Assembly (NCBI GenBank): GCA_963787345.1
Contig: CAWBCW010000011.1
Coordinates: 816,442-880,441, forward strand
DNA from: Bacillus_BD sp963787345
GTDB lineage: Bacteria; Bacillota; Bacilli; Bacillales; Cytobacillaceae
Reading direction: 5' to 3'
Length of the DNA stretch: 64,000 nt
Each line of letters starts with the position of its first letter. Positions within the stretch are counted from its first letter, which is position 1. The position numbers and the translations under genes were made by a program. Below are positions 16,511-25,917 of this stretch, piece after piece. The notes under the pieces are model-generated. The model searched no databases. It worked only from the letters and a program-made list of their open reading frames with translations, and was not told where the DNA came from.

Positions 16511-19183
16511 ATGACAAAATTTGTTTATTTATTTAATGAAGGAAATAGTGAAATGAAGAATCTACTCGGTGGTAAAGGGGCAAATCTGGCTGAGATGACT
16601 AGAATTGGTCTTCCTGTTCCATTCGGGTTTACGATATCAACACAGGCGTGTAATGATTATTATGAAGCAGGAAAACAAATTTCCGATGAGGTAAAAAAAC
16701 AAATCGATGCATCTCTTATGGCATTAGAAGAAAAGGCAGGCAAGAAATTAGGGGATGCTTCTGACCCGTTACTTGTTTCAGTCCGCTCAGGTTCTGTTTT
16801 CTCGATGCCGGGAATGATGGATACCGTATTAAATTTAGGAATGAATGATGAAACAGTGGAAGCTGTTGCAAAACTTACAAATAATCCTCGTTTTGCCTAT
16901 GATTCCTATCGTCGTTTTATTCAAATGTTTAGTAATGTTGTATTAGAGATCGATGGGTTTTATTTTGAACAATATCTTGAAGAAGTCAGAGAGAAAAAAG
17001 GTTATAAAGCAGATCCAGAATTAACAGCAGAAGATTGGAAAGAAGTCATTACAGGATATAAAGAAATTGTTAATAAGCATACAAAGCAAGATTTTCCACA
17101 AGATCCAAAACAACAATTGTTCTTAGCAATTGATGCAGTATTTGATTCTTGGAATAACCAACGGGCGATTCTTTACCGCCGATTAAATAAAATTCCTGAT
17201 CATTTAGGAACTGCAGTAAATATTCAAAGCATGGTATTTGGAAATATGGGAAATGATTCAGGAACGGGTGTTGCGTTTACGCGAGATCCTTCTACAGGAG
17301 AGAATATCCTTTACGGAGAGTATTTAATTAATGCTCAAGGTGAAGATGTTGTCGCAGGTATCCGTACACCACAAGAAATTCATGTTTTAAAACAAGACAT
17401 GCCGGAAGTCTATGAGAAATTTACAGCAACTTGTGAGTTGCTTGAAAATCACTATAAAGATATGCAGGATATTGAATTTACAGTTGAACGAGGTGTCCTT
17501 TATATCCTTCAGTGCCGAGTTGGAAAACGGACAGCTCAAGCAGCTATTCAAATTGCTGTTGACATGGTTAAAGAGGAGATTATTGATAGAAAGACTGCAT
17601 TGCTGCGTGTAGATCCAGACCAATTAGATCAATTGCTTCACCGCCGCATTGATGAGTCATCAGAACGTACTCTGCTTGCAAAAGGATTGCCAGCTTCTCC
17701 TGGAGCTGCAACAGGTGCTGTCGTGTTTGACGCTGATGAGGCCGAAAAACTGGGGAATGAAGGGAAAAAAGTGATCCTTGTACGTGCGGAAACAACTCCA
17801 GATGATCTACATGGAATGGTTTATGCACAAGGGATCGTTACGAGTCGCGGGGGAATGACGAGCCATGCAGCTGTAGTGGCTCGTGGAATGGGAAAAGCGT
17901 GTATTTGCGGATGTGAACCATTAAAAATCGATTTAAAAGCAAAACAATTTACAGTTGGCGATACGGTTGTTAATTATGGAGATATTATTACCATCGATGG
18001 TTCAACTGGTGAGATTATGCTTGGTGAAATTTCGATGATTGATCCAGAGCTTTCAGATGAATTCCAACAATTATTATCTTGGGCTGATGAAGCAAGATAC
18101 TTAGGTGTACGTGCGAATGCAGATAATCCTGAAGATGCGAAAAAAGCACTAGAATTTGGTGCAGGAGGGATCGGACTTTGCCGTACAGAGCATATGTTTG
18201 CGGATCCGACAAGAACTCCAATTGTTCAAGAAATGATTTTGGCAGATAATCTTGAAGATCGTTTGACTGCTTTAGATAAATTACTGCCAATGCAGCAAGG
18301 TGATTTTGAGGGAATATTTGAAGCGATGCAAGGACATCCAGTTACCATTCGTTTATTGGATCCTCCAATGCATGAGTTTTTACCAGATAAAGATGAATTA
18401 TTAGTTGAAGTGACAAAATTACAAATGACAGCACCAGATTCAGAGGAATTGAAAGAAAAAGAATTCTTGTTGAAAAAAGTAAAACAGTTAGACGAAACGA
18501 ATCCAATGCTTGGACACCGTGGCTGTCGATTAGGCGTAATTTTCCCAGAAATTTATGAAATGCAGGCAAGAGCCATTTTTAACGCAGTGATTACCGTTAC
18601 TGAAAAAGGTATCTCAGTCAATCCGGAAATCATGATTCCGCTTGTTGGTCATGCGAATGAATTAAAAATGCTGAGACAATTAGTTGTTGATACGGCTGAA
18701 AAGATTAAAGAAGAAGCAGGCATTGGTTTTGATTATTTAGTTGGTACAATGATCGAAATTCCTCGTGCTGCTTTAACAGCTGATCAAATTGCAGAAGAGG
18801 CGGATTTCTTCTCATTTGGTACAAATGATTTAACGCAAACAACATTTGGTTACAGTCGTGATGATGCGGAAGGTAAGTTCTTACAAGCTTACATTGAACA
18901 AAAAGTATTACCGGAAAATCCATTTGCCGTTCTAGATCAGCAGGGTGTTGGTAAATTAGTTGAAACCGGTGTAAAATTAGGCCGTTCTGTAAAACCAAAA
19001 TTAAAAACAGGTATTTGTGGTGAACATGGCGGTGAAAAGAGCTCGATTGAATTCTGCTATAAAGCAGGTCTAGATTATGTGAGCTGTTCTCCATACCGTG
19101 TGCCGTTAGCCCGTCTAGCGGCTGCTCAAGCAACGATTCGTCATGAACAACTTGACAATAAAGTAGCAGAGCTATCAAAATAA
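16511..19183 (+). CDS. ppdK: Pyruvate, phosphate dikinase
   Basis: Interconverts pyruvate + ATP + Pi and PEP + AMP + PPi, here probably gluconeogenic or PEP-balancing. The N-terminal ATP-grasp domain starts VYLFNEGNS with GGKGANLAEM. The central phospho-His domain has SRGGMTSHAAVVARGMG (catalytic His; regulatory Thr just before it). The C-terminal PEP-utilising barrel contains GFGTNDLTQ-type FSFGTNDLTQTTFG and the catalytic Cys in KTGICGEHGGE. 890 residues, full length. Translationally linked to the regulator upstream and followed by a strong terminator. Confidence 0.97.
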   Translation: MTKFVYLFNEGNSEMKNLLGGKGANLAEMTRIGLPVPFGFTISTQACNDYYEAGKQISDEVKKQIDASLMALEEKAGKKLGDASDPLLVSVRSGSVFSMPGMMDTVLNLGMNDETVEAVAKLTNNPRFAYDSYRRFIQMFSNVVLEIDGFYFEQYLEEVREKKGYKADPELTAEDWKEVITGYKEIVNKHTKQDFPQDPKQQLFLAIDAVFDSWNNQRAILYRRLNKIPDHLGTAVNIQSMVFGNMGNDSGTGVAFTRDPSTGENILYGEYLINAQGEDVVAGIRTPQEIHVLKQDMPEVYEKFTATCELLENHYKDMQDIEFTVERGVLYILQCRVGKRTAQAAIQIAVDMVKEEIIDRKTALLRVDPDQLDQLLHRRIDESSERTLLAKGLPASPGAATGAVVFDADEAEKLGNEGKKVILVRAETTPDDLHGMVYAQGIVTSRGGMTSHAAVVARGMGKACICGCEPLKIDLKAKQFTVGDTVVNYGDIITIDGSTGEIMLGEISMIDPELSDEFQQLLSWADEARYLGVRANADNPEDAKKALEFGAGGIGLCRTEHMFADPTRTPIVQEMILADNLEDRLTALDKLLPMQQGDFEGIFEAMQGHPVTIRLLDPPMHEFLPDKDELLVEVTKLQMTAPDSEELKEKEFLLKKVKQLDETNPMLGHRGCRLGVIFPEIYEMQARAIFNAVITVTEKGISVNPEIMIPLVGHANELKMLRQLVVDTAEKIKEEAGIGFDYLVGTMIEIPRAALTADQIAEEADFFSFGTNDLTQTTFGYSRDDAEGKFLQAYIEQKVLPENPFAVLDQQGVGKLVETGVKLGRSVKPKLKTGICGEHGGEKSSIEFCYKAGLDYVSCSPYRVPLARLAAAQATIRHEQLDNKVAELSK

Positions 19184-19192
19184 TAGCAATTG

Positions 19193-19225
19193 AAAAGAGC
19201 ACCTATCGAGGGTGCTCTTTTTTAA
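19193..19225 (+). terminator. Terminator after ppdK
   Basis: Stem AAAAGAGCACC / GGTGCTCTTTT with an 8-base loop and a following T-run. Confidence 0.88.
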
Positions 19226-19277
19226 CTTTTCCATGTTACAATAGGAAGGATTATTTATAAAAGGAGTATGTATAATT

Positions 19278-20276
19278 ATGAAGGCTCAAGTTGTTCGTGA
19301 GTTTGGAGACACAAATGTATTTAAATTAGAAGAAATACGCGTTCCGTCCGTTTTGCCTGGACACGTAATAATCGAGGTAAAAGCGACAAGTGTAAATCCG
19401 ATTGATACAAAAGTAAGAAGCGGGGCGGTTCCTGCTGTATCTCCTGATTTACCTGCTATTCTTCATGGAGATGTTGCTGGCGTTGTTCGAGAAATTGGAG
19501 AAGGTGTGACTAATTTTAAACTAGGTGATGAAGTCTATGGTCTCGCAGGTGGCTTCAAAGGTATGGACGGTGCTTTAGCGCAATATATGGTAGCTGATGC
19601 TAGACTTCTTGCCCTAAAACCGAAAAATTTATCATTTAAAGAAGCGGCTGCGATTCCTCTTGTGACACTTACGGCCTGGAAAGCCTTATTTGAACGTATA
19701 AACCTCCAGGAAGATGATGAAATTTTAATTCATGGAGCAGCAGGCGGTGTCGGTCATGTAGCGATTCAATTAGCGAAATGGAAAGGTGCAAAAGTTTATA
19801 CTACGGTCTCTAATGAAGAGAAATTTCAAATCGCAAAAGAATTTGGAGCGGATGTCACTATTAATTATCGAGAAACATCTGTTGAAGATTATGTTAAAAC
19901 CTATACAAATGGTCAGGGATTTTCAACTATTTTTGATACAGTAGGCGGTGAAAACCTCGATCACTCTTTTGAAGCTGCAGCAAAACATGGCAAGGTGGCT
20001 GCGATTGCGGCAAGGTCTACTCATAATTTAACACCATTACATTCAAAAGGATTAACCTTCCATGTTGTTTTCCTTCTATTAGACGTCTTAAATGAGGCTC
20101 ATCGAAAAGAACTAGGGGATATTTTGGAAAAAATAACGAAGATCATTGAGGATGGAAAGTTAAAGCCACTTATCGACTCAAAGACATTTACATTTGATGA
20201 AGTTACACAAGCTCACCAACATTTAGAATCAGGTAAAGCTGTTGGTAAAGTTGTTTTGGTAAATAAGTGGGTATAA
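19278..20276 (+). CDS. Zinc-independent MDR family NAD(P)H:quinone oxidoreductase-like
   Basis: Medium-chain dehydrogenase/reductase of the quinone reductase group, similar to YogA of B. subtilis. The GroES-like domain has SVNPIDTKVRSG and LHGDVAGVVREIG; the Rossmann domain carries HGAAGGVGHVAIQLAKW. The catalytic zinc ligands of alcohol dehydrogenases are absent. 332 residues. It is preceded by AAAGGAG. It may reduce quinones or reactive enals; substrate unknown. Confidence 0.82.
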   Translation: MKAQVVREFGDTNVFKLEEIRVPSVLPGHVIIEVKATSVNPIDTKVRSGAVPAVSPDLPAILHGDVAGVVREIGEGVTNFKLGDEVYGLAGGFKGMDGALAQYMVADARLLALKPKNLSFKEAAAIPLVTLTAWKALFERINLQEDDEILIHGAAGGVGHVAIQLAKWKGAKVYTTVSNEEKFQIAKEFGADVTINYRETSVEDYVKTYTNGQGFSTIFDTVGGENLDHSFEAAAKHGKVAAIAARSTHNLTPLHSKGLTFHVVFLLLDVLNEAHRKELGDILEKITKIIEDGKLKPLIDSKTFTFDEVTQAHQHLESGKAVGKVVLVNKWV

Positions 20277-20351
20277 TTTAGTGTATGTATGTTTTCGCTG
20301 CATATAAGTATGATATTAATACGTTTTAAAAGAATTGGGGATGAAAAATAG

Positions 20352-20861
20352 ATGAATGTAAAAAAGTTATGTGAGATGCAACAAGCTTTGGATAACCGTA
20401 TTATTCAAGAGCATAAGTTAGAAGGGAAGAATCTAGAAGAAAATAAAATCTTAGCTTTATTAGTAGAAATATGCGAATTGGCTAATGAAACAAGATGTTT
20501 TAAACACTGGAGCAATAAAGGGCCAAGTGAAAAGAATATATTACTAGAGGAATATGTGGACTCTTTGCATTTTTTCTTAAGTATTGCTAATCACCGACAA
20601 TACGATGTTGATCGGTTATATGATGTGTACTTAACAGATTTTGAAGTAAAGCAAGAACAAGCCTCAATAGTAACAGCTTTTAAAGAGGTTATGGCAAAAA
20701 TATTAATGATGGAACAAAGCCAAGATCCCTTTCATTATATCCAGGCATTTGCCTCCTATTTAAATTTAGGGAAAATACTCGATTTTTCTTGGGAACAAAT
20801 CGAACAAGCATATATTCAAAAAAATGAAATTAATCATAAACGACAAGATAATGGCTATTAG
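20352..20861 (+). CDS. Dimeric dUTP diphosphatase (dUTPase_2 family)
   Basis: All-alpha NTP pyrophosphohydrolase of the dimeric dUTPase family, cleaving dUTP to dUMP and PPi. The metal-binding ExxE...ExxD pattern is visible as VEICELANETRCFKHW (about residues 39-54) and LEEYVDSLHFFLS (about 65-77). 169 residues, usual for the family. Followed 27 bases later by exoA, giving a small DNA-hygiene pair (dUTP removal plus AP endonuclease). Confidence 0.85.
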   Translation: MNVKKLCEMQQALDNRIIQEHKLEGKNLEENKILALLVEICELANETRCFKHWSNKGPSEKNILLEEYVDSLHFFLSIANHRQYDVDRLYDVYLTDFEVKQEQASIVTAFKEVMAKILMMEQSQDPFHYIQAFASYLNLGKILDFSWEQIEQAYIQKNEINHKRQDNGY

Positions 20862-20887
20862 AAGTTTGAAAAGTAAGGAGAAATAGA

Positions 20888-21637
20888 ATGAAATTCGTAT
20901 CATGGAATGTTAATGGCATAAGGGCCTGTGTAAAAAAGGGTTTTTTAGATTATTTTCAACAAGTAGATGCAGATATATTTTGTATTCAAGAAACAAAACT
21001 TCAAGAAAATCAAATCTCACTCGAATTGGATGGATACCATCAGTTTTGGAATTATGCAGAGCGAAAAGGCTATTCAGGAACAGCGGTATTTACGAAGCAA
21101 GAGCCACTATCCGTTCAATATGGAATTCAATTAGATGAACCTGATAACGAGGGTCGAGTCATTACATTAGAGTTTGATAACTTTTACTTAGTAAATGTAT
21201 ACACACCGAATTCCAAACGGGATTTAACGAGATTAGGCTATCGATTAACATGGGAAGATGCAATGAAAGCTCATTTATTAAAATTAAATGAACATAAACC
21301 GGTTATTTTTTGTGGAGATTTAAATGTTGCTCATAATGAAATTGATTTAAAAAATCCGAAACCGAATAAGGGTAACTCTGGTTTTACAGATGAAGAAAGA
21401 AGCAAGTTTTCTAGTTTACTAGAGGCGGGATTTATCGATAGTTTTCGCTATTTATACCCGGAACGTACCGATGCCTACACATGGTGGAGCTATATGAATA
21501 AGGTTCGTGAGCGGAATATCGGATGGCGGATTGATTACTTTGTTGTTTCAGAAATACTTGCACCATCAATAAAAAATGCAAGTATCCATCACGATGTTAT
21601 GGGGAGTGACCATTGCCCGGTTATGCTAGAGATATAA
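20888..21637 (+). CDS. exoA: Exodeoxyribonuclease III / AP endonuclease
   Basis: Mg-dependent 3'-5' exonuclease and apurinic endonuclease for base excision repair. Motifs in order: SWNVNGIRAC (residues 4-13), IQETKLQ (metal Glu, about 35), YTPNSKRDL, catalytic GDLNVAHNEIDL (about 143) and terminal GSDHCPVMLEI. 249 residues, full length. The ATG follows AAGGAG. Probably cotranscribed with the dUTPase gene upstream. A weak terminator-like element (AGGAGTCC...GGGGCTCTTTTTT) follows. Confidence 0.95.
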   Translation: MKFVSWNVNGIRACVKKGFLDYFQQVDADIFCIQETKLQENQISLELDGYHQFWNYAERKGYSGTAVFTKQEPLSVQYGIQLDEPDNEGRVITLEFDNFYLVNVYTPNSKRDLTRLGYRLTWEDAMKAHLLKLNEHKPVIFCGDLNVAHNEIDLKNPKPNKGNSGFTDEERSKFSSLLEAGFIDSFRYLYPERTDAYTWWSYMNKVRERNIGWRIDYFVVSEILAPSIKNASIHHDVMGSDHCPVMLEI

Positions 21638-21788
21638 GAATGGTTCATTTAGGAGTCCATTAGGGGCTCTTTTTTCATGTAGATAAAGAGTTTAGTTTTG
21701 GTGATACTAAAATAATAAATGTATCGACATTATAGAACTAGTGTTCTATAATAAAGGTAAATTCTAGACAATGAAAAGGGGCAGCTGT

Positions 21789-24332
21789 ATGAAAAAGCTT
21801 GATATAATTTATCCAGATGCAGTCGAACGTACGAAGGAAAAGGTCCATGAAGACATGATTCAATTTTTAAAAACGAAGGAAGAAATGCCTGATTTTGATG
21901 AGTACGTAAAGAATCGAAAAGATTATGTCGAGCAAATTTGGGTAAATGTTTGGGTCAATAAAGCAACGAGTACACTACCACGCTACGAAAAAAAACACTA
22001 TTTAGAGCAAAGAGGATTTAATATTGACGGAGTCGATAAAAAAACCATCAATAAACTATTTAGACAAGAAATCAAAAGCTATCAACCTTTTCCAGTAGAA
22101 GCATGGGTAATTGAAACGTATTCTGATCATCATGAAAAATGGCGTGACATGTTCTCACAAGCGAGAGAACTTTATAAACAGGAATTAGAAAAAATGAATT
22201 TTAAAAAATCTAAACAGAAATTGATTGATGAACTGACTGATGACGCTCAAAAAATAATAGGTTATGCTAACGAAAAAATATACTTGAAAATCAGAAAATT
22301 AGTAGCTGATAAATTAAAACGAGATTTCGAAACCAATATTAAATATGAGTGGTTGGATCCAAGTGAGATTGAAGAAAGGTTACTTCCATTAGGATCATTT
22401 CAGCCTATCGAGTATGAAATAATAGGTGAATTTTTTCAAGAGTTGACAGGACAGGTTGCAACGAGTTATTCTTGGCGAGGCTATGAATATGAGACTTATT
22501 TTGATGAATATCAAGCCTTTATTTATGAACAAGTCTATGAAATCGTGATTCATAAAATAAAAAAGCAGTTACAGACTAGTGGATTATATAAATATGAAGA
22601 AAAAGTAGTAGATGCTGCTCTACACGAATGGGCTCCAGATGAAAGCAATGACATAAGTGATGAACTTTTTTCTCTCATTTATGATGAAAGAGTTATGGAT
22701 TTATTGAAATTAGCAGAAATTCCTTTTGATGTTAAACAGCATGAACAAATATGGCTGGAAGACATTAAATTGAGAGAGCGGCGAACAGCGGAGGCAAGGG
22801 CAGAAGTCCGACGAAAAAAAGAAGAAGAGCTGCGAATCATTCATGATATTTTTCATGTTGAATACAACCCTCCTGCTGAAAGAAATGTTCGTTATATTCT
22901 CCATATTGGTGAAACCAATACAGGGAAAACCTACCACGCTTTACAAAAAATGATGAATGCTGAAAGTGGGATTTATTTAGCCCCGCTGCGATTGTTAGCT
23001 CTAGAGGTTTATGATTATTTAAATAACCACGGAGTATTATGCTCATTAAAGACGGGGGAAGAGGAAAAAATTCAACCTGGTGCTCATCATATTTCCTGTA
23101 CAGTTGAAATGTTTCATGAAAAAGATCGATACCAAATCGTAGTGATTGATGAAGCGCAAATGATTTCAGACAAAGATCGAGGGTTTTCATGGTATAAAGC
23201 TATTACAAAGGCGCAGGCCGAAGAAGTACATATTATTGCGAGTCGTAATGCAAAGGAGATGTTAGTAGGACTCTTAGGAGATTCAGAAATTGAAATACAT
23301 GAATATACCCGAGATATTCCCTTGAAAGTTGAAAAAAAGGACTTTAAATTGAATGGAGTTAAGAAAGGGGACGCACTTATTTGTTTTTCGAGAAAACGTG
23401 TCCTTGAGACCGCATCAAGGTTACAGAATAATGGACATACTGTAAGTATGATTTATGGCAGTATGCCTCCTGAAACTCGGAAAAAACAGGTGGAAAGGTT
23501 TATTAACGGTGAAGCAAAGGTTATCGTAGCCACAGATGCAATTGGAATGGGACTAAATTTACCGATTCAGAGAATTGTATTTTTAGAAAATCGGAAATTT
23601 GATGGGACATCAAGACGTTTGCTGAAGTCACAAGAAGTCAAACAAATTGCTGGACGCGCCGGTCGAAAAGGGATCTATGATATAGGAAAGGTTGCCTTTA
23701 CAGAAGACATTGACTTGATGAAATCATTATTAGAGCAAGAGGACGAACCGCTACATACTTTTACAATCGCTCCGACAAATTCTATTTTGGAAAGGTTTCA
23801 AACCTATTATCGGGACCTCGGAACTTTCTTTGAACTTTGGGATAAATTTAAAAATCCAAAAGGAACAAAAAAAGCGATTCTTACCGAGGAAAAAGAACTA
23901 TATAATCTAATTCGTGGTTCTGAGTTAGAAGCTAGATTATCATTAATGGATTTATATGGTCTATTGCATTTACCGTTTTCAACGAGAGAGCCTGAATTAA
24001 TTAGACAATGGAAAAAAACAGTTGAAGCAATTGTTGAAGATAGAGAACTGCCTGAGCCTAATGTTAAAATTCGAACACTAGAAGACCTAGAGTTGACATA
24101 TAAAGCGATTGGACTTCATTTGCTATTTTTATATCGGTTAAACAAACATACAGAAAGTTATTATTGGGAACGCAAACGCTTGGAAATCAGTGATTTAGTT
24201 CATGAAAAATTAAAATCCGAAATGAAAACAATGAAAAAAAGATGTCGCAAGTGCAATAAAATTTTGCCATGGGAACATCGTTATCAAATATGTAATGATT
24301 GCTATGAACAGAAATATTTTCACTATTATTAG
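21789..24332 (+). CDS. SUV3-like superfamily II RNA helicase
   Basis: DExH-type helicase resembling SUV3. Walker A GETNTGKTYHALQ at about residue 375, motif II VIDEAQM, motif III-like HIIASRNAKE, motif V ATDAIGMGLNLP and motif VI QIAGRAGRKG. About 370 residues precede the helicase core and look like a charged helical domain without recognised motifs. The C-terminus ends in a four-Cys zinc finger (CRKCNK...CNDCYEQ). Start 21789 is chosen since AAAAGGGG precedes it; the in-frame ATG at 21771 lies upstream of that site. 847 residues. Role inferred as RNA decay or remodelling. Confidence 0.8.
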   Translation: MKKLDIIYPDAVERTKEKVHEDMIQFLKTKEEMPDFDEYVKNRKDYVEQIWVNVWVNKATSTLPRYEKKHYLEQRGFNIDGVDKKTINKLFRQEIKSYQPFPVEAWVIETYSDHHEKWRDMFSQARELYKQELEKMNFKKSKQKLIDELTDDAQKIIGYANEKIYLKIRKLVADKLKRDFETNIKYEWLDPSEIEERLLPLGSFQPIEYEIIGEFFQELTGQVATSYSWRGYEYETYFDEYQAFIYEQVYEIVIHKIKKQLQTSGLYKYEEKVVDAALHEWAPDESNDISDELFSLIYDERVMDLLKLAEIPFDVKQHEQIWLEDIKLRERRTAEARAEVRRKKEEELRIIHDIFHVEYNPPAERNVRYILHIGETNTGKTYHALQKMMNAESGIYLAPLRLLALEVYDYLNNHGVLCSLKTGEEEKIQPGAHHISCTVEMFHEKDRYQIVVIDEAQMISDKDRGFSWYKAITKAQAEEVHIIASRNAKEMLVGLLGDSEIEIHEYTRDIPLKVEKKDFKLNGVKKGDALICFSRKRVLETASRLQNNGHTVSMIYGSMPPETRKKQVERFINGEAKVIVATDAIGMGLNLPIQRIVFLENRKFDGTSRRLLKSQEVKQIAGRAGRKGIYDIGKVAFTEDIDLMKSLLEQEDEPLHTFTIAPTNSILERFQTYYRDLGTFFELWDKFKNPKGTKKAILTEEKELYNLIRGSELEARLSLMDLYGLLHLPFSTREPELIRQWKKTVEAIVEDRELPEPNVKIRTLEDLELTYKAIGLHLLFLYRLNKHTESYYWERKRLEISDLVHEKLKSEMKTMKKRCRKCNKILPWEHRYQICNDCYEQKYFHYY

Positions 24333-24483
24333 TCGTTATTTTGCAATAAATAATAAAAGTTAAACAAATAATTATAGTGATGATTTATATCACAATTTAA
24401 ATGGGTTGCATATGTTACAATAATTGAGAAGTCATTATCATTAGAGATCGTTTGTTATGACTAAAGAATTAGAGGTGAATATT

Positions 24484-24798
24484 ATGAGCAAAGAATTAGT
24501 TGATCGTATATATGAAGTACTTGAAGAAGTACTTGATCCAGAACTAGGGATTGATATTGTCAATTTAGGGTTGGTTTATGAAGTTGAAGTGAACGAGGAA
24601 AAGCAGGCTTTTATCAAAATGACGATGACATCAATGGGATGTCCTATGGCTGGAGAAATATTAGCTGATGCGAAAATGAAACTGTCCATGAATATAAAAG
24701 AATTAACGGATATTCAAATTGATATTGTTTGGAATCCGCCATGGGGAAAAGAGCGAATGTCTCGATATGCGAAAATTGCTCTTGGGGTTCCGGAATAA
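24484..24798 (+). CDS. YitW/PaaD-like DUF59 iron-sulfur assembly protein
   Basis: Small MIP18-family protein linked to Fe-S cluster assembly or carriage. The typical N-terminal LDPELGIDIVNLGLVYEVEV, a reactive Cys in TSMGCPMAGEI and WNPPWGKERMSRYAKI are all present. 104 residues with the start at 24484 (MSKELVDRIYE) behind TTAGAGGTG; the ATG at 24457 lies before that site. Close in pattern to B. subtilis YitW. Ends at a bidirectional terminator. Confidence 0.85.
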   Translation: MSKELVDRIYEVLEEVLDPELGIDIVNLGLVYEVEVNEEKQAFIKMTMTSMGCPMAGEILADAKMKLSMNIKELTDIQIDIVWNPPWGKERMSRYAKIALGVPE

Positions 24799-24800
24799 AC

Positions 24801-24833
24801 GAAAAGACACTTGGCGTTAGCCAAGTGTCTCTT
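24801..24833. terminator. Bidirectional terminator between yitW-like and iclR-like genes
   Basis: Perfect stem AGACACTTGGC / GCCAAGTGTCT, 4-base loop GTTA, with A-rich and T-rich flanks. Confidence 0.88.
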
Positions 24834-25618
24834 TAAAGGTTGTACCCTCTGTAACCTAAATTTTCCGAAATATCCTTACATGCTGTCTTTACTCTTTTTG
24901 CTATCGTAGGAATTTTGTTGCGCTGAATCCTTTGGATCGGTCCAACGATTGAAAGTGCACTTACGACTTTTCCTGTATAATCAAAAATCGGTGCTGCAAT
25001 GGTAATTACACCTTCAGAAAACTCCTCAATACTGTATGCATAACCATCTTTCCGAATTTCTTCTAATTGTTGTCGTAATACAACCGGATCGGTAATCGTA
25101 TTTTTAGTATATTTCTCTAGTCCATTACGAATGATTTTTTCGACGATATAGTCACTTGAATAAGCCATAAGTACTTTTCCAGAGCTTGTAGAATAAGCTG
25201 GATTTCGTTTTCCGATATGTGTCAAAAACCTTACTGGATGAGAGCATTCTACTTTTTGTAAATACACAACATCTAACTGATCTAAAATGGAAATATGGGC
25301 GGTCTCACCAATCTGCTCAACTAATTTATTGAGAATGGGCTGTGATTCTCTGTAAACATCTATATTATTGTTTAAAACCCCACTCAACGTTAGGATGGAT
25401 AAACCAAGTCGATATTTTTTTGTTTCAGGATCCTTATCGACAAACCCCTCACTTGCAAGTGTAGCCATTGTACGGCTGACCGTACTTTTATTTAACCCTA
25501 ATTCTACGGCAATATCAGTTACTTTCTTTTCCGGTTCGTCCATCGTAAAGCTATTTAATATTCTCAATGCATTCTTTACAGAAGATAGATATTTTTCTCC
25601 TGTATTTGTTTGTCCCAT
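24833..25618 (-). CDS. IclR family transcriptional regulator
   Basis: DNA-binding regulator: N-terminal winged HTH (KKVTDIAVELGLNKSTVSRT at about residues 31-50) and C-terminal IclR effector domain (GKVLMAYSS, then SIEEFSEGVITIAAPIFDY). 261 residues. Start 25618 follows CAGGGGGAATAAAA. It is divergent from the meta-cleavage genes starting at 25918, so it is the obvious candidate to control them in response to an aromatic acid. IclR members of catabolic clusters can activate or repress; which applies is not visible here. Confidence 0.9.
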   Translation of the reverse strand: MGQTNTGEKYLSSVKNALRILNSFTMDEPEKKVTDIAVELGLNKSTVSRTMATLASEGFVDKDPETKKYRLGLSILTLSGVLNNNIDVYRESQPILNKLVEQIGETAHISILDQLDVVYLQKVECSHPVRFLTHIGKRNPAYSTSSGKVLMAYSSDYIVEKIIRNGLEKYTKNTITDPVVLRQQLEEIRKDGYAYSIEEFSEGVITIAAPIFDYTGKVVSALSIVGPIQRIQRNKIPTIAKRVKTACKDISENLGYRGYNL

Positions 25619-25715
25619 TTTTATTCCCCCTGTATATATTTCTCCCACTCAGTTCGTATAGCAAAACATAGTTGCTTTATATGAAAAATATATCAGAAAT
25701 GATTTAAAAAAGAAA

Positions 25716-25773
25716 GAATAATATATTCTAAAAATTTAGTATATTAATATATTCGTATTTTATGTATTATAAT
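25716..25773 (+). promoter_or_regulatory. Candidate IclR-regulated promoter of the meta-cleavage operon
   Basis: TATAAT at 25768-25773 is a perfect -10 with no good -35. Upstream, AATATATTC occurs twice (25720-25728 and 25746-25754, 26 bases apart); the first copy is part of the imperfect inverted repeat GAATAATATATTC. A missing -35 plus repeats just upstream fits an activator-dependent promoter. Inference only. Confidence 0.4.
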
Positions 25774-25917
25774 GAATTGAGAGAAAAAAATAATTTATTA
25801 AAAAAGTAATCGCTGTTTCATATAGAGCAACAAGGGAGTTGTATATGAAACTAGGAAACGTTATCATAAGGTCAGTTAAAGAATTCTATGTTGTTTTAAT
25901 ATAAGGAGGAACTAAAA

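Noticed and set aside
18705..19202. 165-codon minus-strand frame inside ppdK
   Set aside because: It lies entirely antisense to an unambiguous enzyme-coding region, with no start signal; a shadow of codon bias.
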